The notes under the pieces are model-generated. The model ran no database searches. It saw only the letters and a list, made by a program, of their open reading frames with translations, and was not told the origin of the DNA. From Pseudevernia furfuracea (taxonomy: Eukaryota; Ascomycota; Lecanoromycetes; Lecanorales; Parmeliaceae): 64,000 nt of DNA. Of this stretch, positions 23,015-34,400 are shown piece after piece (positions within the stretch are counted from its first letter, which is position 1; each line of letters begins with the position of its first letter). The stretch spans positions 1,228,501-1,292,500 of the forward strand of contig JAIUPT010000032.1 in NCBI GenBank assembly GCA_022315425.1. Reading direction: 5' to 3'. The translations under genes were made by a program, and so were the position numbers.

Positions 23015-24296
23015 GGTATGGTCCCGTTGGCTGGTGGGAGAAATGGTGTTGTGGATGATGGGCAGTTGCAGTTTGATTGGATTGTGCTGACCGGATACGG
23101 CTGCGCCTGCACGCATGGCTTGGCAGCCGAATATCAATGATGAAATTCTCACATTCCACACTCCTTGCCAAAGGGAAACGGTGGAATACTCTCATTAATG
23201 TGAAATGTTTTGGTGATGACATGTTTATGGTACCTGAAGCAAAACAGGAACTTGCAAGGTTCCCGCGTAACTGGCGGCTCCTTCCGTTGGTGCGCGGCTA
23301 CAGCCTTGGCTCGCCTTGGGTAAGGACGAAGGTAAACTTCACCAAACCTCTCAGCTTCATCATCAAAAAATCGACAATCAGGGCAATCATTGACATAGAA
23401 CACAATGCATCATTCCTTTTCCCGCGACCTAACAGTTGCTTTGCTGTTGCAGCAGCTAGAACTTGAAGTACCTATCTGAGGCAGCCTGGGCGTCTGCACC
23501 ATGAGCCCTCATGTCGCTTCCCTTCGACTTTTCCCCTGGTGAAGTTTGGTCTGGTGCAATGATTTTACTGCTTCTTCGTCTTCGTAGCAATTAAAAAAAA
23601 AGTCTTCTCTGCTTTCGTCGCTCTTTTGTTGGCGAGCATGCCAATGTCTTGCCTATTGACACCCAAAAAGGGAACAAGAGACCACGATTACTTCGAGACA
23701 ACCACCAAGGCCTGCTTCACGTCTGATTCCCTAGGCTATCTGTCAATAAGCTATTGACATTATGGTACTAATCACAATTTTCCTTTTGAGCTTATTGCAT
23801 TTGCTAAAAAATATCGACATGACTATTGGCACCCAACCTTATTCTATTGACGTAGTAACTTTGCTTGCTCACGAGGCTCTACTTATACCTTTTCGGACAT
23901 CCATGCCTCCGCATTGCAAACACATCTGCTTTGTAAATCGGTCTTAACCTTTCCACATCTTACACCATTTCGTTACATCGTCAAATCTATTTTGTCGGAC
24001 AGCAGTCTCCAAGCAGGCATTTCTATATCTACTTTTAAAGCAAGCCAACAAAACAAGACCTCTTGCCTTCTCCTCAACTCAGTACATCTTACGCAACAGC
24101 GAGAGCAGCGTAAGATCCTTCGACATCTGCTTCTTGCTGGCCAAGGAAGCGCAGCTGGTCTGGTTCATCACTCGAGCAGGCCTCACTCCTTTCTTAACAT
24201 CCACGAATGACGTGCCCTATCCCATCAACATACCTACTTTACTGCCCTACTTCATTGCATACTTCACTTCAGTATCGTCTTCACACATCGCTTACG
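23015..24296. promoter_or_regulatory. long divergent upstream region of the STE3 receptor gene
   Basis: This 1.28 kb gap lies between two divergent genes. The element CTATTGAC occurs at 23653-23660, 23751-23758 and 23844-23851. A variant CTATTGGC is at 23823-23830 and a reverse-strand copy at 23741-23748. Copies at 23653 and 23823 share the longer context CTATTG[A/G]CACCCAA. Such clustering upstream of a mating receptor suggests a transcription factor site, but no factor is assigned. Confidence 0.5.
23741..23759. repeat. inverted repeat TGTCAATA-AGC-TATTGACA
   Basis: Two perfect 8-base arms are separated by three bases. Each arm contains the TATTGAC core that recurs nearby, so this is most simply a palindromic pair of binding sites rather than a transcription terminator. 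Confidence 0.7.
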
Positions 24297-25785
24297 ATGG
24301 ACGAGTCAACCTTTCCAGTCACGCCTAATGCGGTTGCAGTCCCTATACTGGCATTGATAATGCTCATCATCGATATTGCTCCCCTTGTCTGGCATATCAG
24401 AAACCGCAACCTAGCAGCATCAAGCCTCGTGTTCTGGGTCATCATCTCTAACCTCATGAACTTCATCAACCCGCTCATCTGGCCGACGGACAACATACGG
24501 CAGTGGTGGCATGGTCACATTCTCTGCGACATCGAAATCAAGCTTATGATGGCTGCTAACTTTGGTGTCGTTGGCTCCATGGCTTGTATCATGCGCAACC
24601 TAGCAAAAGCCCTGGACACAGAGCAAACGATTCTGTCCCTGAGCAAGGCGCAACGCCACAGGCAGACCATGATCAACTGCCTCTTCTGCTTTGGGGGATC
24701 CATTTATGTTATGCTCATCCACTACATCGTCCAGCCAAATAGATACTACATTTTCGCAATATCGGGATGTACATCTTCCTTCGACAACAGTTGGCCCAAG
24801 CTGATCTTAGTGTTCATCTGGCCTCCAATTATCTGTCTAGTAGATGCTTATTACAGTGGTATGTATATGCTCAGTCCCATGGGGTGCTCATTGAGCTAAA
24901 TTCTCCTAGTCCTGGTCATCATCCGAATGCGCATATACCGCAAAAACTTCTCGGAAATTCTCGTATCGTCGAATTCCAATCTGACAAAGAATCGGTTCCT
25001 ACGCCTGTTCCTTCTGTCAATAGCACTCATAGCCACCTTCATCCCGCTTCAATTCTACGTCCTCTTCGTCAACTCGGCTGAGCCTCCTCTACTCCCATAC
25101 AGCTGGGACCTGGTTCATGGTCCACAATGGGGTGACATTATCCTGGTACCTACTGGTGGTGGGGTGTACTACGACCGCTGGATTCAAATTGCTCTTGGGT
25201 TTGGAGTGTTTGTCTTCTTTGGACTGGGTCAAGACGCACAGACCTTGTACCGCAAATGGCTCCTCAAGGTTGGATTTGGCCGAATCTTTCCTGGTTTACA
25301 ACGCCCACCTACTCGCCGTGCAATCCTGCCCACAAGCAGCCAAACCGATTCTTTCGGCAGCCGAACACGAAGCTTCTTCAAGGACCGATTGTTCCGGATG
25401 TCTATACTTTCTTTGTGAGTTTGTACACGACCCCTCTTGTCGCTTTGCTACTAACACTGTTAGACACAGTAAAGAACATTCTGCCTCCGCATCAACTGCG
25501 ACCCAATCTCCAGTCGAAAAACAGAAGGGCTTTGGCCAACTCTCGACGATCAATGAACATGGATCCAGAGCGGGCGGCGCTCTGAGCGCCTCAACAGAGT
25601 CTATGGACGGGAAGGAGTCCCGAACAAGGCCCGCGCACTCATGGCTTACAAACTTCCTTGTTGATGCGCACCTGTCAGCGCGCAGTCGTCGCTGGGAAGC
25701 TAATTCGAACGGAGCTCAAATCCCGCATGCCGAAAGTAACAGCAATCTTCATAGTGATTCAGTTGCAGGCATGAATCTTGCTTAG
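24297..25785 (+). CDS. STE3: STE3-type (a-factor-like) pheromone receptor, GPCR
   Basis: Exons 24297..24858, 24910..25414 and 25464..25785 join through introns with GTATGT...CCTAG and GTGAGT...GTTAG (CTAAC branch). The product has 462 residues. Seven hydrophobic helices are visible, starting with VAVPILALIMLIIDIAPLVW and including VIISNLMNFINPLIW, CLFCFGGSIYVMLIHYIV, LILVFIWPPIICLVDAYYS, LFLLSIALIATFIPLQFYV and WIQIALGFGVFVFFGLG. The order DIAPLVWHIRNRN, NFINPLIW, CDIEIKL and YYSVLVIIRMRIYRK is that of fungal STE3 receptors. These sense the lipidated mating pheromone and signal through a heterotrimeric G protein. The cytosolic tail of about 165 residues is Ser-rich. The gene has a long 5' region and no mating-type gene nearby. 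Confidence 0.92.
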
Positions 25786-26300
25786 TCTGCATTTCGTGTG
25801 GTGACCGCTTAGGCAGATGGATGATGCAGAAAGGCGCTAGAGGCCTATACATCCGCAATACACATACCACTGCGAGCTATTCAGGCTCAAACATGGGTTT
25901 GGTTGCATCTACAATCTACCTACTGTTTCTATGACCTCTCTTTTGGATTCTGGCGTCTCTGGGAGGCTGCGCAGTCAGTCGGCGGCAACTCATCTCATAT
26001 AGCACATAGCACTTAATCATGCATCAATTAAGTAGTAGTATTTCTCAATTGCAAATGTTGTCCTCAGGATCGTTGGCTCATGGCCAAAATGTTCAGGATA
26101 GCTAAATACTGGAAGCTGATTGGCCGACGCCTGATTTGCGACTAGCCTCCTTTAATCTGTCGCGACTTTCCTAAACCACATCAAAGTCGCATCCAGCATA
26201 TCGCCCTGATCAAACATCAAACAACTCAACCCCCAACCAACCAACCAACCAACCAACCCAGCGCCATCCAAATAGGTACACCACAACCAAAAAAACTAAA
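25786..26300. promoter_or_regulatory. STE3 3' region and mitochondrial SSB upstream region
   Basis: Both neighbours are read rightward. A (CCAA)n run at about 26233-26260 lies just before the next start codon and probably belongs to its 5' leader. No gene is present. Confidence 0.45.
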
Positions 26301-27038
26301 ATGTCATTCCTAACCTCCCTCCGCCCCACCTTCCTCCGCTCCCACCTCCTCCTCCTCCACACCACCACCACCACCACCGCCCGATCCTTCGCAACCTCCC
26401 CCGCCTCCCGCCTCGCCCGAATCACCGTCATCGGCCATCTCGCCGACGCACCCGAATTGGTCGCCACGAGCAGTGGGCAGGATATCATCAAGTACGCGCT
26501 GGGGACCGGCCACGGGCCGAAGGACAACCGCTACACGAGCTGGTGGAAGGTGGCGTGTTTCTACTCCGAGGGCGCGGGGAGGGATATGCTGATGGGTTTG
26601 GGCAAGGGGTGAGTTGTGCTTCCTTGGTTGTTGTTTTTTTTTTTTGTCTGGGGCCCGTGGTGGGGAGTGATTGAAGGGGAGGGGGAGGGGGAGGAGGGTG
26701 AAGGGTGATGATGCAATGGGTTGCTGGAGCAGATCGACTTGCAGTTGTTGGGACTTGGGGGGGTTTTTTTTTTTTTGGCTGACTTGGGCCCGCTTTGCCC
26801 CCCGAACAGAGATCGCTTGTACGTCGAAGGCGAGTGCAGCATGAAGAAATTCCAAACCAAAGACGGGGCTCCGGCGAGCGCGTTGAGTATCGTGCAGAGT
26901 GAGTATAGACCTTCTCACCGCTTTTTTCCGGACAACAAGGGTTTGGACGAGCACGTGCTGATGGAAAGGTTTTTAGGCAAATTCGAAATCCTGGACCGGA
27001 AGGACCCGAGGACTGAGGGACAGAGTGAGAGCGAGTAG
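26301..27038 (+). CDS. RIM1: mitochondrial single-stranded DNA-binding protein
   Basis: Exons 26301..26608, 26810..26898 and 26977..27038 give 152 residues. The N-terminus (about 35 residues; RPTFLRSHLLLLHTTT, then ARSFATS) is a typical mitochondrial presequence. The OB-fold follows: ARITVIGHLADAPELVATSS, YTSWWKVACF, DRLYVEGECSMKKF and ALSIVQSKFEILDRK, matching bacterial-type SSB and yeast Rim1. It coats single-stranded mitochondrial DNA during replication. Intron 1 is 201 bases and contains T11 and G6/T12 runs plus a purine-rich tract; intron 2 is 78 bases. All three joins keep phase, and each removes sequence that would break the OB-fold. Confidence 0.9.
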
Positions 27039-27303
27039 GTGGATTGCGGAGCAGGGGGAATGTTGTAACTTTATAGACGTGGGATGTACTCCTCAGCTCT
27101 ACATACTTGTCTTGGTTTGTGTCTGAGACTGCTATTGAGGGTACTGTATTTATACCCTTGAGATTGGGCTCGTTTATCGCCCAGGAAATGGAAATATTGT
27201 ATTATCTGTTCTTGTGTGCTTGGGATTGCAAAACTTGCGTGAACGCGTGACTGACCGACTGACTGATTGATTGATTGATTGGGTATCTTTGATATGCACA
27301 CCA

Positions 27304-28708
27304 TTAAAGCTGAAACTTCGTCCTCTGTTTCTCCATCCCACCCTGCCACTCCCACTCCTGCCCACTAGCCCGCTGGATCCCCTTGTCAACTCGCCTCAGC
27401 TTGAGCGTGAATCTTGGCCCGAGCTCTTGCAATCCGGCCCTTATTTCCTCCGCACCTTTCACTTCCTTTCCGTCTGCGTCCACGACACTCTTCTCCGTTT
27501 TTCTCTTGTCCCTGAAAACGTAACGATGTCTGCGCACGAAGATGTAATCACGCTGGTTGTGTAGCGTGACCACCTGCCTCCCTTGCAGCTCAGGCTGAGC
27601 GGGGAACAGTGTACGCATCAGATGCGCCACCAGTAATCCTAAAGGCGTAGAAAAGCCGTTGAGTATGAGCTCGGGCGTGTGATCTGTAGCGTTTCCGTGG
27701 CCGGGCAGACGCTTCCCTTCAATCCAGTTTGTTATGCTGAAATGGAAGGTAGGCCCGTGGGGTAAGTGTACGACTGTTAAGCCCGTTGGCATTTTTAGGT
27801 CTTCCTTGAGTACGATAACGGCCGTGTATTTGCGGCTTCGGGTTTTTCAAGTCAGTGTTTCTTCTTTGAGATGAAATTGTAGTCGTAAGACAAAGCTGGT
27901 AAATATGATGATCTCGAAACATGTCTCAAAAGTCAAACTGGGGTTACCAATAGGAAGAAAGCGCTCTGAAACGTAGAACGTACTTTGTAGCGAAGGAACA
28001 GATTTCTCTGACGGAGAACTTGTGGCTGTATCGGTGTGAGGATCGGGGAATGTAGACTGAGTGGGGAAAGAGAGACGTGAGGTGGTCGGCTTCTTTGTGA
28101 AGAGTTGAATTGAGAGATGTCGTGATCAGAACTTTCGGGACAGGAGGGGCGTCAGTGGTGAAAAGGGTAGGAAACTTGGCTGCGAGAGCTTCAGGTGCGA
28201 AATCGAGGTTCGTGCTCCTCGTGGACTGAATGGGAGATGTTGCACGCTCTGTGGGCGTCCTTCTTTTCGGAGCCTTTGCTTGTTGCGCAGCCTTTACTGC
28301 CTCGTCCTCGCTGGCGGAGTCAATCATGCTATCTCTCTCTTCATCTTCGCCTTCGGAACTTTCTTGTCCCTCTTCCTCCTCCCCTTGCAATACAGCCTGC
28401 TCCTCCTCAATCTTCCGCCTCTTCAACCGCTCAACATCTACCGAAAGTCCCAGCCCATCACCAACATCACTATCCGCATCATCCCACACTCTTTTTCTCT
28501 CCAATGTCAATGGTACATTTTGCTTCAGCCTCTGCTCTCGTAAAGAGGGATTTTTGTCCTCCTCTCGTCGTCGGCGGAACCGTTCATCTCGTTTGATGCT
28601 GTCAGTGGCTCTCTTCCTGTTTATGTGGAGGGACTGCCGCTTTTCTTTGTTATTGGTTTTGAAAGGGAGATGGGCTTTGGGGGAAAGCTTGAGCTTTTTG
28701 GAGGCCAT
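27304..28708 (-). CDS. RPF1: ribosome production factor 1 (Brix domain)
   Basis: Exons 28708..27984 and 27835..27304 join across a 148-base intron (GTACGT...CGAAG) to give 418 residues. The first 160 residues are basic then acidic, typical of nucleolar assembly factors. The Brix domain begins at about residue 190 (PPVPKVLITTS). It includes SHKFSVREICSFATNRKYT across the splice site and VVHLPHGPTFHFSITNW. It also has HTPELILNGFSTPLG, GRQVVTLHNQRDYIFVRRHR and the C-terminal LGPRFTLKLRRVDKG. Rpf1 works in the nucleolus on 5.8S/25S rRNA maturation of the large subunit. The intron is longer than others here and ends in AAG; the join restores the conserved ATNR-YTAVIV stretch, which supports it. 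Confidence 0.9.
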
Positions 28709-29026
28709 TGTTGAGTGCTGGAGAGGTCACAAAGTCGAAATTAAATGCGGAAGGTGTAGGTTAGGGCTGACCGTGCATACGGAGCTACGGCAAGTCATCC
28801 GTACCAACGGCTAATATATGCCAGAAGAAGTCGAAATCACCATCGTTTCATTTTGCCAGCTACCAAGCTACGTACTGCGTGTGGAGATCGATCATATTCG
28901 CTATGTTGTCGTCAAGGATCTGCTGACGTCCACTGGTTTCACTACTTTGAAAAAGAGCTCTTTCATGGAGTCTCGTAAAAAGTTGTTTTACTTCGTTGGC
29001 ATAACCAGAGCAGGATGCCATGACGT
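28709..29026. promoter_or_regulatory. upstream region of RPF1
   Basis: This short gap between two minus-strand genes should hold the RPF1 promoter and the 3' end of the glutathione synthetase gene. No specific element is visible. Confidence 0.4.
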
Positions 29027-30885
29027 TCATACGTCTATCAAACAAACGCTATCAACTGCTCCAAACCCAGCTGCTACACCACCCTCCTCGCTTTCCCTTC
29101 CTTTTGTCCTCAAAAGATGTCCTGCTTCCCAGTTTCCAAGTATCTTTCGCTCCTCCTTCTCACCGCGGCCATTCCGCCATAGGCAAACTCCATACACTCC
29201 TAACTCTCCAATCACCTCACCACTCGTGACGTTTCCCATCCTGAAAATACTGTTTCGTAGCGCAGGCGGCTCGATCAATTCCATTAGGATATGGCCTCTA
29301 TACTTCTTGCTATCATTGCCGAGAGAACTTATAAATGGCGGGATTTTCAAGCCGTAGATATTGTTCCCGCCGCCCTCTCGTTGCGGTTTCAGCACGTAAC
29401 CCCTAGCCTTGTTTGCATCAATGGCAACGCTGATGGCATGTCTGCCTTCTGGTGTGTCGTCAAGGGGGTAGATAGCTGCAAATGTGGCGCGTATGCGGTC
29501 GACATATGCAGCGGAAGAAGTAGATGATAGGAAATGTGATAAATAAGGCGAAGATGGGGTGGCGAGGATCTGTTGTATCTTCTTCGAACCAGCCAAGTGC
29601 GTTAAGATGGAGGGACACTTGATTGATGCTGAGCGTTCGAGGTGTAGGCGTGCTTTCCAAATGTCTGGAGAAGTGTACTCGGCAGGTGAGTAGCCGGCGC
29701 GAAAGTAGAGAGTTGTGACTTCATAGGACGTGTTTTTTGCGTGTGGCGGGGTGTAGATTAGTGGTCGCGATGGCGAGTCGGATGGGATAAAGGTATGCGC
29801 GAGTACTGCAGACAAAGGAAGGCGGAAGGTGAGGACTTGGTAGTTTGTGAGAAGATCGGTAGCCAGAGCGTGTTGGTCGAATACGTTGTTTTCGGAATTT
29901 TGGACGATGAACAAGGTGCACAGAGGTAACTGAGTCGTGTTCTTAGAATTGCCATATGCTTTATGAGCAGTGGTGATTCCGCGGGATATGGACGTAATAG
30001 ATGGGTTAGGAGGGAGAGAGGGGTGGGTGATGAGGGGTGGGTTAGTTGGTGGGTAGGCGGAGATGGAAAGAAGGTGCCTAGTCTGATCGTTAGGATCGCA
30101 GATGGCAGTAGCTGTGTAAGGACGTACTTGTGAAGAGCAGAGACTTTAGCAGAGAGACCTCCAAAAGAAGACGCGATTGTGTTGAATTCGACTTGTTTGA
30201 TCTCGGGCTTGGCCTCTGGGTTTGATGGATCCTTATGAACCATATAATCTGAACGAAAGATACCCAGAGATAGGTCCTTTGCGCTTACTCAGTACATGTA
30301 CACTTTGAAGGAAGGTAGTGAATGATGCTGAAGTACCTGCACATAGCCCTCCTTCTTTACAGCCTGATGGACATCCCATAGATCCGAGATGAAATCGTCC
30401 ACTTCAGCCAATCTGCAAAGACAAAATCAGGAAACCGTAAAAATTAAAAAATTGGATCAAATCCTCGAGAAACAAGGTAGCAGCTGATTAGACGAATTTC
30501 CCGAAAAAACATATACTCTGAGCATGGTCAGGGCAACGGAGACATTTGTAAGTATTAAAGAAACAAAAAAATGCAACGCATACTCCTTCACGACTTCTCC
30601 GAGCCATTCTTCATCATTTGCTATGCACGCATACAGCTCATTGTATGCAGTCTGGATTGCCCGACCTTCCTCGAAGCATGCTCTGGGTAAGAGGCTAGGA
30701 AACAAAGTAACAGGTGCCGTTATTGCGAGAGACCGCAATAGATCTTGTCTTTCTGACACAAGAGATAAAGAGGGCCGTACAGCCAAGCCGTTGAGAATTG
30801 ACCAGTCCTTGATGTTGGAGAGAAGGTAGTCTGATTGTTCCGATGTGAGAGCTGGCGGGTAGTCAGGATAGATTGAAGCGGCCAT
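29027..30885 (-). CDS. GSH2: glutathione synthetase
   Basis: Four exons (30885..30584, 30412..30337, 30276..30128, 30077..29027) give 525 residues. The enzyme joins gamma-glutamylcysteine and glycine with ATP in the cytosol. Recognisable segments are PPALTSEQSDYLLSNIKDW (start), LAEVDDFISDLWDVHQ and SLGIFRSDYMVH. QVEFNTIASSFGGLS is the substrate-binding loop, YVLKPQREGGGNNIYG the ATP-grasp glycine-rich loop, and LLRTKGRESEEGGVAAGFG the C-terminal lid. All are typical of eukaryotic glutathione synthetase. Introns begin GTATGC, GTACTT and GTACGT. A Pro/Ser/Thr-rich insert (AYPPTNPPLITHPSLPP) after the third intron makes the protein slightly longer than usual. The gene diverges from the SNF2 gene. 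Confidence 0.92.
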
Positions 30886-31484
30886 CTTGAGCTAGACCTA
30901 GCTTCTTTCTTCAAGAACGAATGCTGCTATCATTTCATACTTGCAGTTCATACAGCGAATTTCTAATCTCGGGGTTAAGAACTTCGGTGATAAGCTTGGC
31001 GTGTCGAGCGTGTTCACACCTGCACACGCTGCATACAACCTAAACATTGCTTCCTCCAGGCTCCAGCAGTGGGTTCCTGCTAGCGTCGCAGCATTCGATT
31101 ATCGAGGACTGATGATTGGTATCAGCTAATCCTGCAAAGCCCAAGTGATAAGTTACCAAAGACTGCTGCAAAAGAGACATAGTGACGAGCGAAACAAGGT
31201 AGAGGCCTGCGCAACATCTACCAGGAACAGTAGTGGCTGACTTGAAAGTGAGATGTAGTAGACGTATTGTTGTTGTTAATAAGAAGGCACGTTACCTAGA
31301 AAAATTCACTACATCTACATATACAACTTCACATCTTTCCACCTCATCACAACATCTCCTGCTCGCTATGATCCTTAGAGAAAGAACGACATCTCACCTC
31401 ATACTACCTACAACGTCACTCCCGTCTTGCAGGTGCAATATCGTGCGCTGGCTCAGGTAGTTCTAGCCATCTACCTGGGCAAGC
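30886..31484. promoter_or_regulatory. divergent promoter between GSH2 and the SNF2 gene
   Basis: Genes are read outward from both ends. The right part (31290-31400) is rich in CATCT/CACATC steps, as in fungal leaders. No start codon context earlier than 31485 joins the SNF2 frame, and no gene lies inside. Confidence 0.45.
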
Positions 31485-34400
31485 ATGTCATCGGTACGAC
31501 AGTCAATCGAAGGACGGCCTTCGTCATTCCAGGACCCGTGGGATTGGTCAGTGGATCAAGTGGTATTCGCGTTGACCGACCCTAACAGCCAACTGCTGAG
31601 ATCAAATGCATCACTATCATTGCCAAATGCTGAAGCTTTTGCCAATGTCCTCCGCAAAAACGATGTCAACGGCCTTGCCATCCTCACACTGGTGACTACT
31701 GATTGTCTGCGAGATGAACTGGGAATCAAATCGCTGGGCCACAGGGCCGCTATCAATCAGCTCATCCAACAGCTGCAAGATATGTCCCCGAAGGCTCAGG
31801 AGCAGGCCCAACGTTTTACTAGGCTATCGAGTGTGGGCTTGGGCTCACGAATAGGATCTCCATACTTTGCAACTCCATTGTCCTTCGAGCCACGAGCCGC
31901 CTCTAGGGCGCTGGGATCAATGCACTCCCCGGTCAGTTCGTCTGCCCAGCTGCAGAATCACTTTGGGCTTGGCCAACCTCTGGTACAGCCTCGCAGCGTC
32001 CTCGAGCAAGGGCCTGAGCTTCAAAGACTTGATCGACCAAGTACAATCATACTCCGCTCCTCGGAAGATACGCAAAATAGAGAAGGCTTGAGAATCAACA
32101 TGACCGAAGGAAAATTGGATGAGGCCCGGCCTGAAAAGACCGTGAACAGTCCCGGCGCAATGGTTTCGGGTCACGAGGAGCCTTCTTTGAGTATCGCGAA
32201 GAATGCTTCTAACAGAGAGCTCGCTGAACAACATGGTCATCAACGCGAGACCATCATCATCGATGAGACGGGAAAGAAAAAGCGGCGTTTGGTGATAGCC
32301 CAGTCTGGTACCTCAGGATTAATACAGACCATTGCAGCAAATCCGCCGACTTTCGATGAACCTCCCAGCTCCCCAGAAACTCTTCGGAAAGACACAAACG
32401 TAAACACATCCTTCGAATCGAATTTCTTATCAGCTTCTGACTTTCCAGTAATTGATGACGAGCTCTTACTGGGCACCTGTGAGCCTCCCGTCCCTGTGGA
32501 GACGGCAACCGCCATGTTGGATTCCACGCTGGACGCAAAAGATGCGACAGCAGAGCCTGGAATTATGGTGATTAACGAAGATGGCCGGAAGCGCATGAGA
32601 CCTATCCTGGTTCCTGAAGTCGATCTCGACTCTGAAGATCTTCACCCGCCGAAGTCAATCTCAAAGGTGGTGGATGATACCTTCAACTTGCTGGCACGGG
32701 ATGACCGAGAGGTCGAACATACAATCGAAGCACAGCAACGGTCATACGGCAGGAAAGCTAAGAGAAAGGCAGACCAGATCTATCTCGGGTTCGATTCTAT
32801 GCCCATTGACAATTTGATCTATGGCGACGTTGCTTTTGATAAGGATTTGGACAAAGACCTGGCGAGAGGAACATTGTCACAGTCAGAACAGTCGGATGAA
32901 CCTGATGATTTCAACATTGCGCCCAACGATAATGTCGGTAAAGGTCAGCGTCTGTATGTCAATGCCCGTATGAAGTACCTTCTCCGGGGCCAACCCGTGA
33001 CACTAAAACGAGACGGACGTGACCATGTTGGACTTATCCCTTACCCCCATAGGATCAGCAGAAAAAATTGCCCTCTCTCCATCACCTTATTTTCACCGTC
33101 TTCCCATGGTGTCACAGCATCAAGAGCGAATCGATCAAAATGGACCGAAGACAAAGTCATTCCCGACCCAACAGAGGCCGATGAAAGGGCAGGCAACGTG
33201 TTTAACGTCACTGACCCGGCTCTTGCTCGTGATGAGAGCGAAGACCCTGAGTGGAAGGCTCTCGAAAAGTGGAACTTCCTGGCTGGGAAAGATGAGATCC
33301 TTCCTGTGTACGGTGAATCAGATTCGGAAGAAGGATACGATTTAGAGACGTGGCGTGAGATGGAAAAGGAACGAGTGAAGATCGCACGGCCACTGGGTAA
33401 ACCCAAAAGTGCGACGCTAACCAGCGCGGAAGTTCAAGGCGCAATTGATGTTGCCATGGAGCAGATAGTCCGCGATTGGACTCTTAAGAGGCTGCCAAAG
33501 CTGAAAGCCAAAGAATGGCGTCTATGGGTGGATTTTAGGCGAAACGGAAATCTACAGAAACAGAATGAGTTGTTCACATCTGAGATCGAGAAGCTTGAAG
33601 CTCGTATGGTCGGTCTTCGAAAGGAAATTGCTCAAGGGGAGTGGTCCAAGATCAGTCGAATCAACAAGATATGCAAGTCCATGCAAAATTCTATCTTCGA
33701 TCGTGAAGAATACAAATGGAAGCTTGCCACATTAAAGTTACAGAAAGCGCCCGAGAAATCGCCGTCTGCAACAAGACAGCCCAGGCTCGCCAAGTGTCTG
33801 GAACGTGGAGAGCCACTCGAAGATGGCGAAGAGATCCTTACGGATGGTACTGAAAACTCAGCTATTTTAGGAGATGACATGGATGACTTCATCGTCGAAG
33901 ACGACACGGACGAAGACACTTACCAGCCTGTGATTGTTGATGATGATCTAACGATGGCGGATATAGAAGACGGCATCGACTCCGACACCTTGGTTGCTGA
34001 TGAACCAAAGCCAAAGACTCCAATCAAGCGAATCGAGAAATTTAATCAGCCTGGACCTTCTCCTTCCAATGTCATCGACCTGACTCAACAATCAGGTCCT
34101 GTGGAGCCAGAAAGCTTCGCCCAAAAGTCTGAGCCTTATGCAATTCAAACACCGCCTCTGTACGGCAGCGAAGACGACAGCGAGATATTTCTGCGCAGTC
34201 GCAGCAAGAAGCCTGTGTTCAGGACGCCTCCTGCATTCCCCAAGTCTCCAACCAAGGCTAAAGAAATAATTAGCCTTGAAAGTGACTCCAACGACTCTGT
34301 GGGATGTCTAAATATTGATCCACCCAATCAGTTCCCAGCATTGAATGAGGTTGACCGGATCAGGAAGATGGATACTGCCGACTTGGTGGCAAGGCACGAC

